A DNA stretch of 37,625 bases, from the IMG/VR virus record IMGVR_UViG_3300034980_000067, positions 1-37,625 of that record; one strand, written 5' to 3'. Source of the DNA: a virus. Positions 14,484 through 23,989 of this stretch are shown here, piece by piece; the first letter of the stretch is position 1, and every line of letters begins with the position of its first letter. A model generated the notes under the pieces. The model saw nothing but the letters and a program-made list of their open reading frames with translations. It did no database searches and was not told the origin of the DNA. The position numbers and the translations under genes are program-made.

Positions 14484-14754
14484 CTTATCTGATAAAATCG
14501 TCGAGATGGGGTTGGACAACGTTTGTATTATGGACGGCTTCGACGAATGTGCTGTAGGGGTACTAGAGCGCTTCGGCATGGAGCCGATTGTGATTTACGA
14601 TAAAGCCAAGGTGATCGACAAAATCATGGAAATATCGCCAGGCTGTGACTGGATCAGCGCAAACGAGCATTATGAATTCAACCAACTGGGCGGCTGGCAC
14701 GGCGAGACTACGCCAGGCTTCATAATTAAGCTACCGAGTAGGGGCACCGATTAG
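14476..14754 (+). CDS. Conserved phage protein of unknown function (92 aa), last gene of rightward operon
   Basis: The pattern MDGFDECAVGVLERFG, then a YDKAKVIDKIME helix, then EHYEFNQLGGWHGETTPGF is one I recall from many phage genomes as a conserved small protein without assigned function. The ATG at 14476 overlaps the winged-helix gene by eight bases. It closes the rightward operon; a convergent gap of 51 bases separates it from the large terminase. Codon usage here lacks the TCGGG excess seen before. Confidence 0.7.
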   Translation: MASLSDKIVEMGLDNVCIMDGFDECAVGVLERFGMEPIVIYDKAKVIDKIMEISPGCDWISANEHYEFNQLGGWHGETTPGFIIKLPSRGTD

Positions 14755-14769
14755 AGTGTGGTTATTTAA

Positions 14770-14802
14770 GTTGGGCTGTAGTAGCCAGACCACCAGCCGA
14801 AC
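14770..14802 (-). terminator. Candidate hairpin between convergent operons
   Basis: GTTGGGCTG (14770-14778) and CAGCCGAAC (14794-14802) pair over eight of nine positions around a 15-base loop. Read leftward, the stem follows the large terminase stop and leads into TTAAATAA, a weak T/A tail. It is the only terminator-like structure seen in the 51-base gap where the two operons meet. The mismatch and weak tail keep confidence low. Confidence 0.3.
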
Positions 14803-14805
14803 CCC

Positions 14806-16188
14806 CTACACTATTCCAGCTAGATCCCTTCTTAACTTCCCTGTTCGCCGTTGTGAGAGGCCGCTACCCACACCGGCATCCGAAGAGAACGTCAAACATA
14901 ATGCGTCGGCACAATCTGGACTCGCAAGTCCACGCTTCTTCAGTTCACTCTTGGACTCGATCTTGACCTTACCGGATGAGGTGTAGTTAAACCTCACTGT
15001 CGTGAGTTCGTTGCGTAATCTCTCGTCTCGGGGTAGACGCACATCGCGTCCTTCCAGCCAGTTCCTGACCTTGTACCATAGCTCTGCCCGCAGGTTCAGA
15101 TACTGCTGCCCGAGTGCTGGACTCTCACTCACATTGATACCGAACGCTGGCAGCCCCAGTTCCCGGAGCCTGTCCACGGCACCGGCACCTATGCCTATAG
15201 AGTCAACACAGATCTCTGTAGGCTTCTCGTCTGCTGCCTCAAACTCTGCCATCACTGCACCACACAACTGCATGATATCCAAGTTGCGCCACATACGCAG
15301 CGAATCCGTGATCGCGTTGCCTTTACGCTTACAAAGCACAGACGAATCTGACCCGAAACGGGCAACATCCAGACCCCATATTATCGGCCCGAATTTTGTA
15401 GCTTCCACATCGCGGTTGATCGCACTCTCCACCAACTCTGCACTGATGACTGTATCATCATCACCGCGAGGAAAATCACCGAGTACCCGGATACGGAACG
15501 TGTTGGACTCTTCGCCGTAGCGCATCCTGCACTCTTCAATATACTCCTCACTGACGCGTCCCGAGTCGATGCACGAGACATGGAAGTTTGTCCACCTCTC
15601 TGACAGCTTGCCGAACGTATCATAGAAGTAGCCGGTGTTCCGGACGGGGTTCCCGCACAGCACCATGACTGCATGTTCGCTGGACATGGAACCCGCAGCA
15701 GCCTCGTAGACCTGCTCGGGTACACCACTCGCTTCATCTACGATCAGCAGCACATTGCCAGCGTGAATCCCCTGCAGCGCATCTGGTGTTTCTGCGCGTG
15801 AGGTTCTGGCGGTTATGATCTGGCGCTCGGGTGCGGCCTCCAGTTCGATCCTGTCCTGTTTCACGTTGAACATTTCCTGAAACTCTTTCGGGCTCTCCTT
15901 GAGCCACGCCTTCATCTCAGGTAGGAACGCATCGTGAAGCTGTGCCGAGGTAGGAGCGGAGACCACGCACTTGGCGTCCCAGTGTACTGTGATCCACCAT
16001 AGCGCCATCCACGACAGGCAGGCTGTCTTACCTACACCGTGCCCTGACCTGATGCTGACCCCTCTGTCGCCACGGGCCACGGCTTCCATGACCTTCTGCT
16101 GCCACGGGTCTGGCGTGACGCCGAGGATCTTCTCCACAAACAGAGTGGGATCATCCAGCCATGCGTCTTGTGCCGCGCCTATATCCAT
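14806..16188 (-). CDS. terL: Terminase large subunit (460 aa)
   Basis: The ATPase domain has Walker A SGHGVGKT (48-55) and Walker B LLIVDEA (147-153) with the catalytic Glu. The nuclease domain has GLDVARFG (272-279, D274), VDSIGIGAG (328-336, D329) and SPDCADAL (423-430, D428), the three acidic sites of the RNase H-like fold. It pumps DNA into the prohead and cuts concatemers. It is the last gene of the leftward operon, four bases after the 1575-aa protein gene. The small terminase and portal are on the other strand, an unusual split. All key residues are present, so it should be active. Confidence 0.96.
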   Translation of the reverse strand: MDIGAAQDAWLDDPTLFVEKILGVTPDPWQQKVMEAVARGDRGVSIRSGHGVGKTACLSWMALWWITVHWDAKCVVSAPTSAQLHDAFLPEMKAWLKESPKEFQEMFNVKQDRIELEAAPERQIITARTSRAETPDALQGIHAGNVLLIVDEASGVPEQVYEAAAGSMSSEHAVMVLCGNPVRNTGYFYDTFGKLSERWTNFHVSCIDSGRVSEEYIEECRMRYGEESNTFRIRVLGDFPRGDDDTVISAELVESAINRDVEATKFGPIIWGLDVARFGSDSSVLCKRKGNAITDSLRMWRNLDIMQLCGAVMAEFEAADEKPTEICVDSIGIGAGAVDRLRELGLPAFGINVSESPALGQQYLNLRAELWYKVRNWLEGRDVRLPRDERLRNELTTVRFNYTSSGKVKIESKSELKKRGLASPDCADALCLTFSSDAGVGSGLSQRRTGKLRRDLAGIV

Positions 16189-16192
16189 TCAG

Positions 16193-19100
16193 TCAGTTGC
16201 TCTCTCTTTCATTCGCCATTGCGCCTGCACCCAACAGGCCCATCATTCCATAGAGTGGTTCTCTGCGTATTAGTGCCCGCATCACTTCTGCAGGAGAACG
16301 CCCAGTTATCCTAGAGGTGCGTTCAATTGCTTCGTTGACATGTGAGATCATCGGCTTGCCTTCGGTGCCCTTCAAGCCGCCCCATGTTATCCCTTGGAAC
16401 TCCCGAGGAGACATGTCAAGTGCCCGAGCAACCTCTGCCACAACGTCTTCTATAATGCCATACGCTGGCTTTTCTGGGGCGTTCTTTCTTGTGGGCCACT
16501 TGCCACCAAATAACTCTGCCGTCAATTCTCTTTTTAGTTCAGGTAGCTTAGTCTCTTTCATCGGCCTTAGAAGCTCATCAATCTGTTCTAATCTTTGTCG
16601 GGGAGGGATGTCCTGCAGGTGATCCCAGAGCATTTGTACCATCGGATCAAATGCCTTCATCATCTGCTCGTCAATTGTAGCACGGCTTAGATCACCGAGG
16701 AAGTTCGCCCTGAAGTTGAACCGCTTTGGTGCCTGAGATGCAAGCAGGCCACCAGTTTCTCTCATGGGTCCATGAGGAAGTGCGCGACGGTGCTGTTCTA
16801 TATTTCCACCGATATACCTGCCTCCTATCGGATACGGCATATCATATGTCGCTGGAGTCTGCATCCCCCTCTCTCTCAAGAAGTTGCCGTAGGCCGCAGA
16901 TAAGAGGTTCGCTGTCGGATCTGCGCCACCCGTAGTCGCAGCCATCGCGGTTGCGAAGTCTTCATCGAATCGCCTGCGTCCTTCTACCGCTCCCAACTCT
17001 TTAATGTATTCCGCCTCAAGTTGTCCCATGCCATACCACATTGAACCTAGTGGATCGTTTTCAGCTTGCTCGAATCCAGCCTTGAGTATCTCGCGGGGGG
17101 CAGACGGTTCATAATACATTTTCATATACTTCTCTAGCGTATCCTTTCTTTGAGGTCGCGGGACATCACCCTCTATAGTGTACTTGCTCGGATCGACATC
17201 AAAGCGTTCTTCCACATCAAAGAACGGCTCCCAGTTTTCGGCTTCCATGTCTGCCATTATCTGCGCCCGCCGATATGCTAACTGATCTGCTTCTGGGGTT
17301 AACACCTTGGACAGAAAGGTACTTTTCTTCTTCGGATCTACCTTCCACTTAGGTGGACCCGTCGCCTCATACTCGATGCCTAGGTTGGTGTCTCGGGTAG
17401 GATAGACCGGCTCGATGCGCTCTGCTATCACAGTGTGAGCACCTGTACCTGGGACCTCCTTCACAACACGCAGCCCAGCATCCTCAAGCTCTTGCCTGAA
17501 CTGCTTCATACTCATAGCAACCTGAGTATCAGATGATTTCTTGATATCTTTTCTTGTGGAGATCATCAATTGGCCGTCATCAGATAATGCGCCCGCCAAC
17601 TGCCTGCCATACATATTGCGGTCAGCTTCCTTGGTTATGACGTTCCAAGCGTAGGAGGAGATGATTTTGTCATAAGTGGGAGCGTATGCCTCTTTGGTGT
17701 TATCGGTCACCCTGACATACGGTCGCTTAACCAACTCCGCCTGCATCTTCTCCACGTTCGGAGTATATGGATCGTGGTTTATAACTATCCCTTTCTTTCC
17801 TACCGCATCTGCTATAGCGTCGGCACCCGGCATATCAATACCAGACGCAGAGTGAAGCACGACATCACCTTCCTTAATAAATCCTCTAGCGATGGCCTTC
17901 ATTGTGGGTACGCTACCTTTTCCTACTGGTCGCTTAATCGCAGTTTTTCCAGCAGCCGCAGGTATCACACCTGCTGCCATACCATACTTCGCAGCGCCAC
18001 CACCCATCAGGCCATAGGAGAGCAAGTCTCTCCAGCCGAACTCCTCTGGGTCATCGTCTTCGATTGTAGCACCTAGGAGACCTGCACCTCCGCTGTACAT
18101 CTTGGTGGATACGGGTCTGTGAGGCTGCTCACCACGCATACGGCTTCCCAGATCTTCTGAGATCTCAACCACCGTATTGGGATCAGGATCAGCACCTATG
18201 TCGGGGCCGTGTTTACCACGCAATAGACCTTGTGGCGGATCAGCCATGTCGGGTGGCAGATAGTTCTCTGCCTTGTCTATGTCCATTCTCTTGACGGTCG
18301 CCCCGACATCCTTGGACACCTGCTTAATTACTGTCTGAAGAACGGTGTCGTACATGCCTCCGGGGTTGGCCCCCTCCGAGTAGACTCGGTTGATCTGGGC
18401 GCCTGTAGGGAACACCACTTCGCGGATACCATTCTGTGCTGCACGTTTCAGAATCTCGCTCACCGCAACACGCAGCCACTGCTCAGTTTGGCGGAACGGA
18501 AGCTGGTCTGCTCGAACCCCAAATATGTTGACCGCTTCAGCGTCCTCCACTGCCCGACGAACTTCTTGAGGCGTATTTTTCCATACATGAGTATGTAGCT
18601 TTCTCTTTGTTGCGGCTCGCATCTGCGGATCGGTCCCAAGCCCTGCCTCCTCCAACCACTTGCGAGCAGTGTCCCTCTCTACCTTCTTCAGATCACCCGG
18701 CCCCCACTGCGCCTCGGATGCGAATCGGCGCTGTCCCTCCTGCTTGAGCCTAGCATAATAGTTAGTGCGTATAGCCCCATCCCTAAGTTTTTGGTATGCA
18801 TCACCCTGTATCTCATCAACGACTATGCTACTGGGATGGAGTCCATCGGGTCGCCGTTTGCCAACGCCCTGCGGAGTTCTCCTGAACCTGACATGGGCAA
18901 TGGCACCGGGATTCTTAAAATGAGACCCAGTGTAATTCTTGATACCCGGAAGATCTGACGTAATCTCGAAAGCGTAAGGTGTAAACGGCTCCCCACCCTC
19001 ATCCAGCCACCCCTTGCGTTGGTTACCTACGGAGATGGAGTATGTATCGCTCGACTCTCTTAGGTTCCTACGCACCCTATCCAGATCTTCTTGACGCAAA

Positions 19101-20920
19101 TGTTCTGCCTCTAGCCGCACCGCCTCTTCAAGATCATCTGGACTGAAAGATCCATCAGGTCCTTCAGTCCCTAGACCATACTTTTCAGCCAGTTGTCTAG
19201 GATGCCTAGGGTTATGCCACTCTAGGCCCTTGGCCTCCCGCAGTTCATCCATATATCGTTCTAGGGGTTTCACATGTGACAGATGAACACCAATCGCTCC
19301 ACCTAGCATAGAAGCATCAGCCTCCACAACCTTCAGGCCACCATACATATCCCTAATCCCAGCCTCTACATTCTCTCGCGGTATATGTAGAAGCCCAGTC
19401 GATTCCATTTGATTAAGTACCAAGTCCACCTCGTCGCGCTTCAGACCTTTTTGGCGCGTTAGATAATCTTCCCAGCCTTCTATTGTCGCAGACTTTGGAC
19501 CCCCTTGTACGGCTCGCATCACGGGTGAGGTGTAATTGCCTGCTAGGGAGCTAGGTTCTGGGGGCACAGGGCTATGTAGAAGGGACGCTATAGACTTAGG
19601 ATCGGTTGAATACTGAGTTGGATGCGGCTCCAATGCACTCTGCATCTGCCGAGGCTCTACACCCCACTGGGATGGCGTCTGCCTGATAACCGCATCCTTC
19701 ACGACCTTGGGTATATCACCCGGACCCAGTAACGCTGGCGTTGGGGGTGGGGTCAACAAAGGTCTAGGCTCTGTGCCGGTCAACAAGCGTCTGGCCTCTG
19801 GCCCACTCAATGGCTGATGAGGCGAGACTCCTTTTATAATGGTGCCTGGTTCCCTCGGTAAAACATCAGAAGACGTAAGTAGGGATGAAGGTGCCGATGG
19901 CGTGGGACCTTGGCCTCGTCGATAGGCAGCACCGATTCCACGCAGGGCAGCGTCTGCTGCACCACCAAACAATACATCCGCTAGTCCCGTCCTGACCTTG
20001 CTTTCGCCAAGCCATTCGGAAAGTCCTTCTGCGCCCATCATACCCAGCAACCCACCCACACCCGGATCACCACTGGCTGCGTAGGCAATGTCTGCAGGCG
20101 AGTAAAGTGCCATATCACTTAACACTGTCCCTACTCGCGTTTGTGGCTTTAGTACCGGCCTTGCTACCCGCGCCAAAGACTTGGCAACCTTGTCACCCAG
20201 CCCTCGACTGGCGTAGGCACCAACCCCACGCTTCACTGCTCCAGTTAGCAGACCACGAGCAGCGCCACCACCACCCATATACTCCAGTCCTGTAGTACCG
20301 AACTCCCCAATACCTTGAGCCGTCCTAGCTGTCTTAGTCTCAGGAACCGACTCCTGTATCTCCCTGCTTCTATATGTCGCCTGACGCCCTAACTGACGAA
20401 TCTTCTCAGAATCCAGAAGCTCAGGTGAGCCTATCATCCTTAACGCATTTCCTGCGTACTTATGTGCCCTGCTTACGGGTGCTGATGTAATGCCATACAT
20501 AACATCGTCTAGACGCCCTCTGCTTTCCCTAGCGGGGATTGGGTCCTTCGTTGGGATGAAAGGATCGTCTATCGCTCTCCGTTCTTGCTGCCAATGCCTC
20601 GGCAACGCATCCGCTGGCCTGAGCCCGCTTACGTTGCTGTAGTTCATCCAGTCCCCGAGAGTGGAGTCCTGTCTCTGTGACTGTGCCTCTAGCGCATCTT
20701 GTAAAAGAGAGGGCTGGGCAGGTGGTGGTGTATCAAAGCGGATATTGGCAGTGACCTGCATCTCTCTCTCAAGTCGCTGGCGCTCTCTCTCCCGCTGCTG
20801 CCGCTCCCACTCCTCCTCATCTACAAACCCACGATAAGGGGACAGCAGTGATGGGACCCTAGTAGGACCCCAATTCCCACCTAGACGCCAAGGATCAGGA
20901 GGCCCGTATCCGTTAGCCAT
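16193..20920 (-). CDS. Giant polyvalent-type internal virion protein (1575 aa) with methyltransferase-like domain
   Basis: Order of parts: charged N-terminus; Gly/Ala-rich hydrophobic stretch at about 210-330; proline-rich linker at about 340-480. A domain at about 690-880 (VVDEIQGDAYQKL, later PFRQTEQWLRVAVSEILKRA and VVFPTGAQ) resembles a large polyvalent protein-associated domain of phages. A class I methyltransferase-like domain follows at about 1000-1150 (VLHSASG in place of motif I, INHD for the acidic strand-2 end, YDKIISSYAWNVI, then GALSDDGQLMIST). A C-terminal domain at about 1290-1430 (SMWYGMGQ, then NFLGDLSRATIDEQMMKAF) follows. Polyvalent proteins are injected with phage DNA and counter host defences. 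Injection is inferred from the row of internal-protein genes. Motif I lacks the usual GxGxG, so SAM binding is uncertain. Confidence 0.65.
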   Translation of the reverse strand: MANGYGPPDPWRLGGNWGPTRVPSLLSPYRGFVDEEEWERQQRERERQRLEREMQVTANIRFDTPPPAQPSLLQDALEAQSQRQDSTLGDWMNYSNVSGLRPADALPRHWQQERRAIDDPFIPTKDPIPARESRGRLDDVMYGITSAPVSRAHKYAGNALRMIGSPELLDSEKIRQLGRQATYRSREIQESVPETKTARTAQGIGEFGTTGLEYMGGGGAARGLLTGAVKRGVGAYASRGLGDKVAKSLARVARPVLKPQTRVGTVLSDMALYSPADIAYAASGDPGVGGLLGMMGAEGLSEWLGESKVRTGLADVLFGGAADAALRGIGAAYRRGQGPTPSAPSSLLTSSDVLPREPGTIIKGVSPHQPLSGPEARRLLTGTEPRPLLTPPPTPALLGPGDIPKVVKDAVIRQTPSQWGVEPRQMQSALEPHPTQYSTDPKSIASLLHSPVPPEPSSLAGNYTSPVMRAVQGGPKSATIEGWEDYLTRQKGLKRDEVDLVLNQMESTGLLHIPRENVEAGIRDMYGGLKVVEADASMLGGAIGVHLSHVKPLERYMDELREAKGLEWHNPRHPRQLAEKYGLGTEGPDGSFSPDDLEEAVRLEAEHLRQEDLDRVRRNLRESSDTYSISVGNQRKGWLDEGGEPFTPYAFEITSDLPGIKNYTGSHFKNPGAIAHVRFRRTPQGVGKRRPDGLHPSSIVVDEIQGDAYQKLRDGAIRTNYYARLKQEGQRRFASEAQWGPGDLKKVERDTARKWLEEAGLGTDPQMRAATKRKLHTHVWKNTPQEVRRAVEDAEAVNIFGVRADQLPFRQTEQWLRVAVSEILKRAAQNGIREVVFPTGAQINRVYSEGANPGGMYDTVLQTVIKQVSKDVGATVKRMDIDKAENYLPPDMADPPQGLLRGKHGPDIGADPDPNTVVEISEDLGSRMRGEQPHRPVSTKMYSGGAGLLGATIEDDDPEEFGWRDLLSYGLMGGGAAKYGMAAGVIPAAAGKTAIKRPVGKGSVPTMKAIARGFIKEGDVVLHSASGIDMPGADAIADAVGKKGIVINHDPYTPNVEKMQAELVKRPYVRVTDNTKEAYAPTYDKIISSYAWNVITKEADRNMYGRQLAGALSDDGQLMISTRKDIKKSSDTQVAMSMKQFRQELEDAGLRVVKEVPGTGAHTVIAERIEPVYPTRDTNLGIEYEATGPPKWKVDPKKKSTFLSKVLTPEADQLAYRRAQIMADMEAENWEPFFDVEERFDVDPSKYTIEGDVPRPQRKDTLEKYMKMYYEPSAPREILKAGFEQAENDPLGSMWYGMGQLEAEYIKELGAVEGRRRFDEDFATAMAATTGGADPTANLLSAAYGNFLRERGMQTPATYDMPYPIGGRYIGGNIEQHRRALPHGPMRETGGLLASQAPKRFNFRANFLGDLSRATIDEQMMKAFDPMVQMLWDHLQDIPPRQRLEQIDELLRPMKETKLPELKRELTAELFGGKWPTRKNAPEKPAYGIIEDVVAEVARALDMSPREFQGITWGGLKGTEGKPMISHVNEAIERTSRITGRSPAEVMRALIRREPLYGMMGLLGAGAMANERESN

Positions 20921-20926
20921 TGGATG

Positions 20927-22036
20927 CTACAGACCTGAGCTACGGAGGCCGTACCGTTTGGCAAGATAGGGGATGTTTTGAGCGGCCCACTTACCTGCAC
21001 CCATAACAGGCCCTCTCACGGCAGCACCACCAAGACCGTAGCCGAGCGTCTTCGCCGTTTGGTTGAAAGCTCCTTGGGCACGGCTTGATGGCTGTTCATC
21101 GTAGAATGGATTTGGCTGATCGAAAGCACCTGCGCCTGCACCTATAGTAAAGCCAGTTTTCGCACCCGGACTCCACAACCACGGTTGTGCAGATCGTCCC
21201 ATGAAGCCCGTAGATTCCATTGCCCGTCTAGTGCCTATCGGTCCTCGTCCCATCTGAGCGAGGTTCTTGAATGTGCTGAGTGGCATCCTAGCCGCACCAC
21301 CAAGTATGTTGGCTGTGTTTCCGCCCCTAGCTAAATTGATTCCACCCCGGACTACGTTGGCAGCGCCCTTGAGCACACCGCTGGGAAGCGCCATCTGTGG
21401 TACGCTTGCCAATGTTTTAGCTGCAAACGCAGACTCGGGATCTAGATATTCATGTGTTGCCTGCCGTGCTAGATTCTCCCGCCTTCCTTCTGAGAACCCC
21501 TTGTCATCGAACGGATTCACGGCAGCAACTACACCTGCAGCCTCATCACCGAATGGTATAAAGCCCTGTCCCATAGAACTTATAAAGTTAGCTGCCTTTC
21601 TCCGCGCATCTGGGTCTACAAGAATCTGCAGAGGCTTACGAACAAGATCACCCAACGTGGACTTCTCATCCTCTTGCGTGATCCACTGTCTGATACCACC
21701 CTGTGGCCCTATAACAGGACCCGAAGTTTCACCTTGATTGGTCACTGGAGATCTAGGGGTTGCTCCTATGGATTGCTCGTACATCTCTGGGGTCACAGGC
21801 GCAGGTAGTGCCCTAGCTACGCCGGGGTTTCCCTGATAAAGCTCATCAAAAGAGTTGTAGGTGCGATCCAGCTTGTTAAGCTCCTGTAGGCGCTCTGTGC
21901 GTAGCCGGACATAATCATCGAGCTTGGCCATCGCATTATTGAGCATCTCGGGATCATCACGGCGCGAACGCTCCACCACCATGCGCTGCAACTCCATGAC
22001 TTCTTCCATCAACCTTGCGACTTCTTTCGGGTCCAT
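20927..22036 (-). CDS. Putative internal virion protein (369 aa)
   Basis: I do not recognise the family. The N-terminal 65 residues form a charged helix (VARLMEEVMELQRMVVERSRR), the middle is Pro/Gly-rich, and residues about 160-360 are Gly/Ala-rich with mild hydrophobicity (GVLKGAANVVRGGINLARGG; GLGGAAVRGPVMGAG). Such composition is common in podovirus ejection proteins, which refold and cross membranes. Its place between the 515- and 1575-aa genes supports that. The start ATG overlaps the upstream stop by one base. Confidence 0.55.
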   Translation of the reverse strand: MDPKEVARLMEEVMELQRMVVERSRRDDPEMLNNAMAKLDDYVRLRTERLQELNKLDRTYNSFDELYQGNPGVARALPAPVTPEMYEQSIGATPRSPVTNQGETSGPVIGPQGGIRQWITQEDEKSTLGDLVRKPLQILVDPDARRKAANFISSMGQGFIPFGDEAAGVVAAVNPFDDKGFSEGRRENLARQATHEYLDPESAFAAKTLASVPQMALPSGVLKGAANVVRGGINLARGGNTANILGGAARMPLSTFKNLAQMGRGPIGTRRAMESTGFMGRSAQPWLWSPGAKTGFTIGAGAGAFDQPNPFYDEQPSSRAQGAFNQTAKTLGYGLGGAAVRGPVMGAGKWAAQNIPYLAKRYGLRSSGL

Positions 22037-23583
22037 TATCTCCCCCCTCCCAGCGCCTGACGCAGTAGGGCCTGCTCCTCCTCGTTCATATCCTCAAGAA
22101 CGGGAGAAGGCTCAAACGAAGAGAACGGTACCGCTCCTTCACTCGCCGCTAGGTTGCCATATTGGTAGGTCGCTGCGCTCCACGGTGTACCTGCAATCTG
22201 CATTCCTGACAATTCTGATTGCACCACCTGTGTCGGATCTTCGCCACGAGCGATCATAGTCAAGACCTTTTGCAGAGCCCGGACGTTCGCTCTCAGCTTC
22301 TCTTCATCCGTAGCAGTCCACTGTTTCGCAGGTCTTCTCAGGAAGAGTTTCAGTGCGTCTGTCTTTTCAAGACCCGTGTACGCTGCTCCAGTGGTCAGCC
22401 TCAACCACGCCTCCGCGAGTACCTCGGCTGAACGCACCATAGTTCTGTCTTCCGGCTCCTGCCTGCTGCTTGCGATCATCGGCAAGACACCGAAGAGCGA
22501 AGATGCGCCACTTCCCATCCTAGCCACATTGGATTGTACGGCATCTAAGAAACTGAAGTCGCCATCATAATCATGCACGGTATCGAAGTGACCTCCTCCT
22601 TCGGCCATACCCAAGAATGTCTCCGCCTTAAACCGCTGTTCTGGAGGTGCTTGGGACCCTTCGTCCTCTACTTCAGGTATCTCATAAAGTCTGCCACCCG
22701 GTTGCCAGGTAATGCCATCAAACGAGTGCTCCGTAACACCTTCGTTCTCTCTTACGTCTGCCGGTCTGCCATCAGGAGCAAATCCCGGCTTTGGTGTCTT
22801 AATGCCTCCACTTGTACTTGTAGGAGCGTCGGGTTCCACCTCTCCCAACACACCGACTCGCTCACCAGTCAACTCATTAAAGAGTACATGCTCTACCTTT
22901 CCGGTGTCTGGATCATATACCTCTTTTGTAATTGTCTTGGGTGCAGTAGTTCCTGCACCAGATGCTCTGTCCTGACTATCCTGAAGTAGCCGGATAAGAT
23001 TCTGGGCGAGCCCGACATCCTCGGCCTGCATCGCCAACGCAATCATCTCCTGAAGGTCCTCGACGCTGAGTTCACCTTCCGCCCTGAGTATCTGTGCTAT
23101 CTGGTCTCTCAGTGAGGTAGTGCGATCCTCTTGGGCTCCTTCAAGTGCCCGAGCGTCTGCTGCTTGTCCAAACTGCTCTGCCCCTTCAAATCCTCCAGCC
23201 AAACTTGTGAAAGCGTTAGGTGCACGGTTGGATGGAGACACCTGTGCGCCACGCATCATGCCGATACCCATGCCCTGCATACGAGGGAACGCTCGTTGCC
23301 AGTTGGTTGGCCCACCACCAGCAGGAGCCGCTGCACCCGCAGCCGGGGCCACTACTGGAGGCGCCTGCTGTACGGGTTGTGTAGGTGCTTGTTGCATCGG
23401 TGCGCTGGGCATGAGGCGTCTCTCCATCTGCTGCTTTTGGCGAGCCTGATCTTGCATCCCAGCCATCATAGCACGGTACTTGGCTCCGCTATCGCGTCCC
23501 ATGCCGGTGATCGTGGTACGGCCCGCACCCCCTCGGGGAGCTAGGCTGTTGATATACGAACTCATTACGTCTCTGAAGGCCAT
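22036..23583 (-). CDS. Putative internal virion protein (515 aa)
   Basis: The family is not recognised. The N-terminus is followed by a Met/Gln/Pro/Ala-rich low-complexity stretch (about 50-95). A helical segment at about 150-200 (RDQIAQILRAEGELSVEDLQ) leads into an acidic linker and a helical C-terminal domain with WTATDEEKLRANVRALQKV. I set the start at the ATG in TAATG (23583); the frame is open further upstream only inside the 134-aa gene. A structural or ejection role is inferred from neighbours. Confidence 0.55.
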   Translation of the reverse strand: MAFRDVMSSYINSLAPRGGAGRTTITGMGRDSGAKYRAMMAGMQDQARQKQQMERRLMPSAPMQQAPTQPVQQAPPVVAPAAGAAAPAGGGPTNWQRAFPRMQGMGIGMMRGAQVSPSNRAPNAFTSLAGGFEGAEQFGQAADARALEGAQEDRTTSLRDQIAQILRAEGELSVEDLQEMIALAMQAEDVGLAQNLIRLLQDSQDRASGAGTTAPKTITKEVYDPDTGKVEHVLFNELTGERVGVLGEVEPDAPTSTSGGIKTPKPGFAPDGRPADVRENEGVTEHSFDGITWQPGGRLYEIPEVEDEGSQAPPEQRFKAETFLGMAEGGGHFDTVHDYDGDFSFLDAVQSNVARMGSGASSLFGVLPMIASSRQEPEDRTMVRSAEVLAEAWLRLTTGAAYTGLEKTDALKLFLRRPAKQWTATDEEKLRANVRALQKVLTMIARGEDPTQVVQSELSGMQIAGTPWSAATYQYGNLAASEGAVPFSSFEPSPVLEDMNEEEQALLRQALGGGR

Positions 23584-23987
23584 TATCCTCTTCTCCCTCC
23601 GTATATACCCATCCCCTGACGTTGTTTTTGCTGCCAGTCCTCCCACTCATAGGGAGATGGATTATTCTGTACAGCTTGTTGGGAGAACCCGAGATTGGCG
23701 CTCGGGGCTTGGAATCCACCTAGGCTCATCCCAGCTTTGGTAAGTACGTCCCAGTCTAATTGCCTAGGTTCTGGAGGCTCTGCAAGCTCTGGGATCTGGT
23801 TGCTGTGAAGTTGCTGGGACAAAAGTCCGTGCATACGCCCAGCAGGCTCTCCCAGTGCGGGTGCAGTCATATCCAGAACAGGGCGGTTTCCTATACCAAC
23901 ACCTGGGGACATCGGTTGTGCGTCCCTAAAGGGATTGAACTCTCTTTGGCCATACGCCGGTAGATCGTGTGTTGGATAATGTGGCAT
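23583..23987 (-). CDS. Hypothetical protein (134 aa), likely structural
   Basis: A Pro/Gln/Gly-rich protein with little predicted structure and no family I recognise. It has one-base coupling to the next gene (TAATG) and follows the 1158-aa gene by two bases. The low-complexity composition fits the surrounding group of internal virion proteins, but nothing shows its role. Confidence 0.5.
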   Translation of the reverse strand: MPHYPTHDLPAYGQREFNPFRDAQPMSPGVGIGNRPVLDMTAPALGEPAGRMHGLLSQQLHSNQIPELAEPPEPRQLDWDVLTKAGMSLGGFQAPSANLGFSQQAVQNNPSPYEWEDWQQKQRQGMGIYGGRRG

Positions 23988-23989
23988 GA

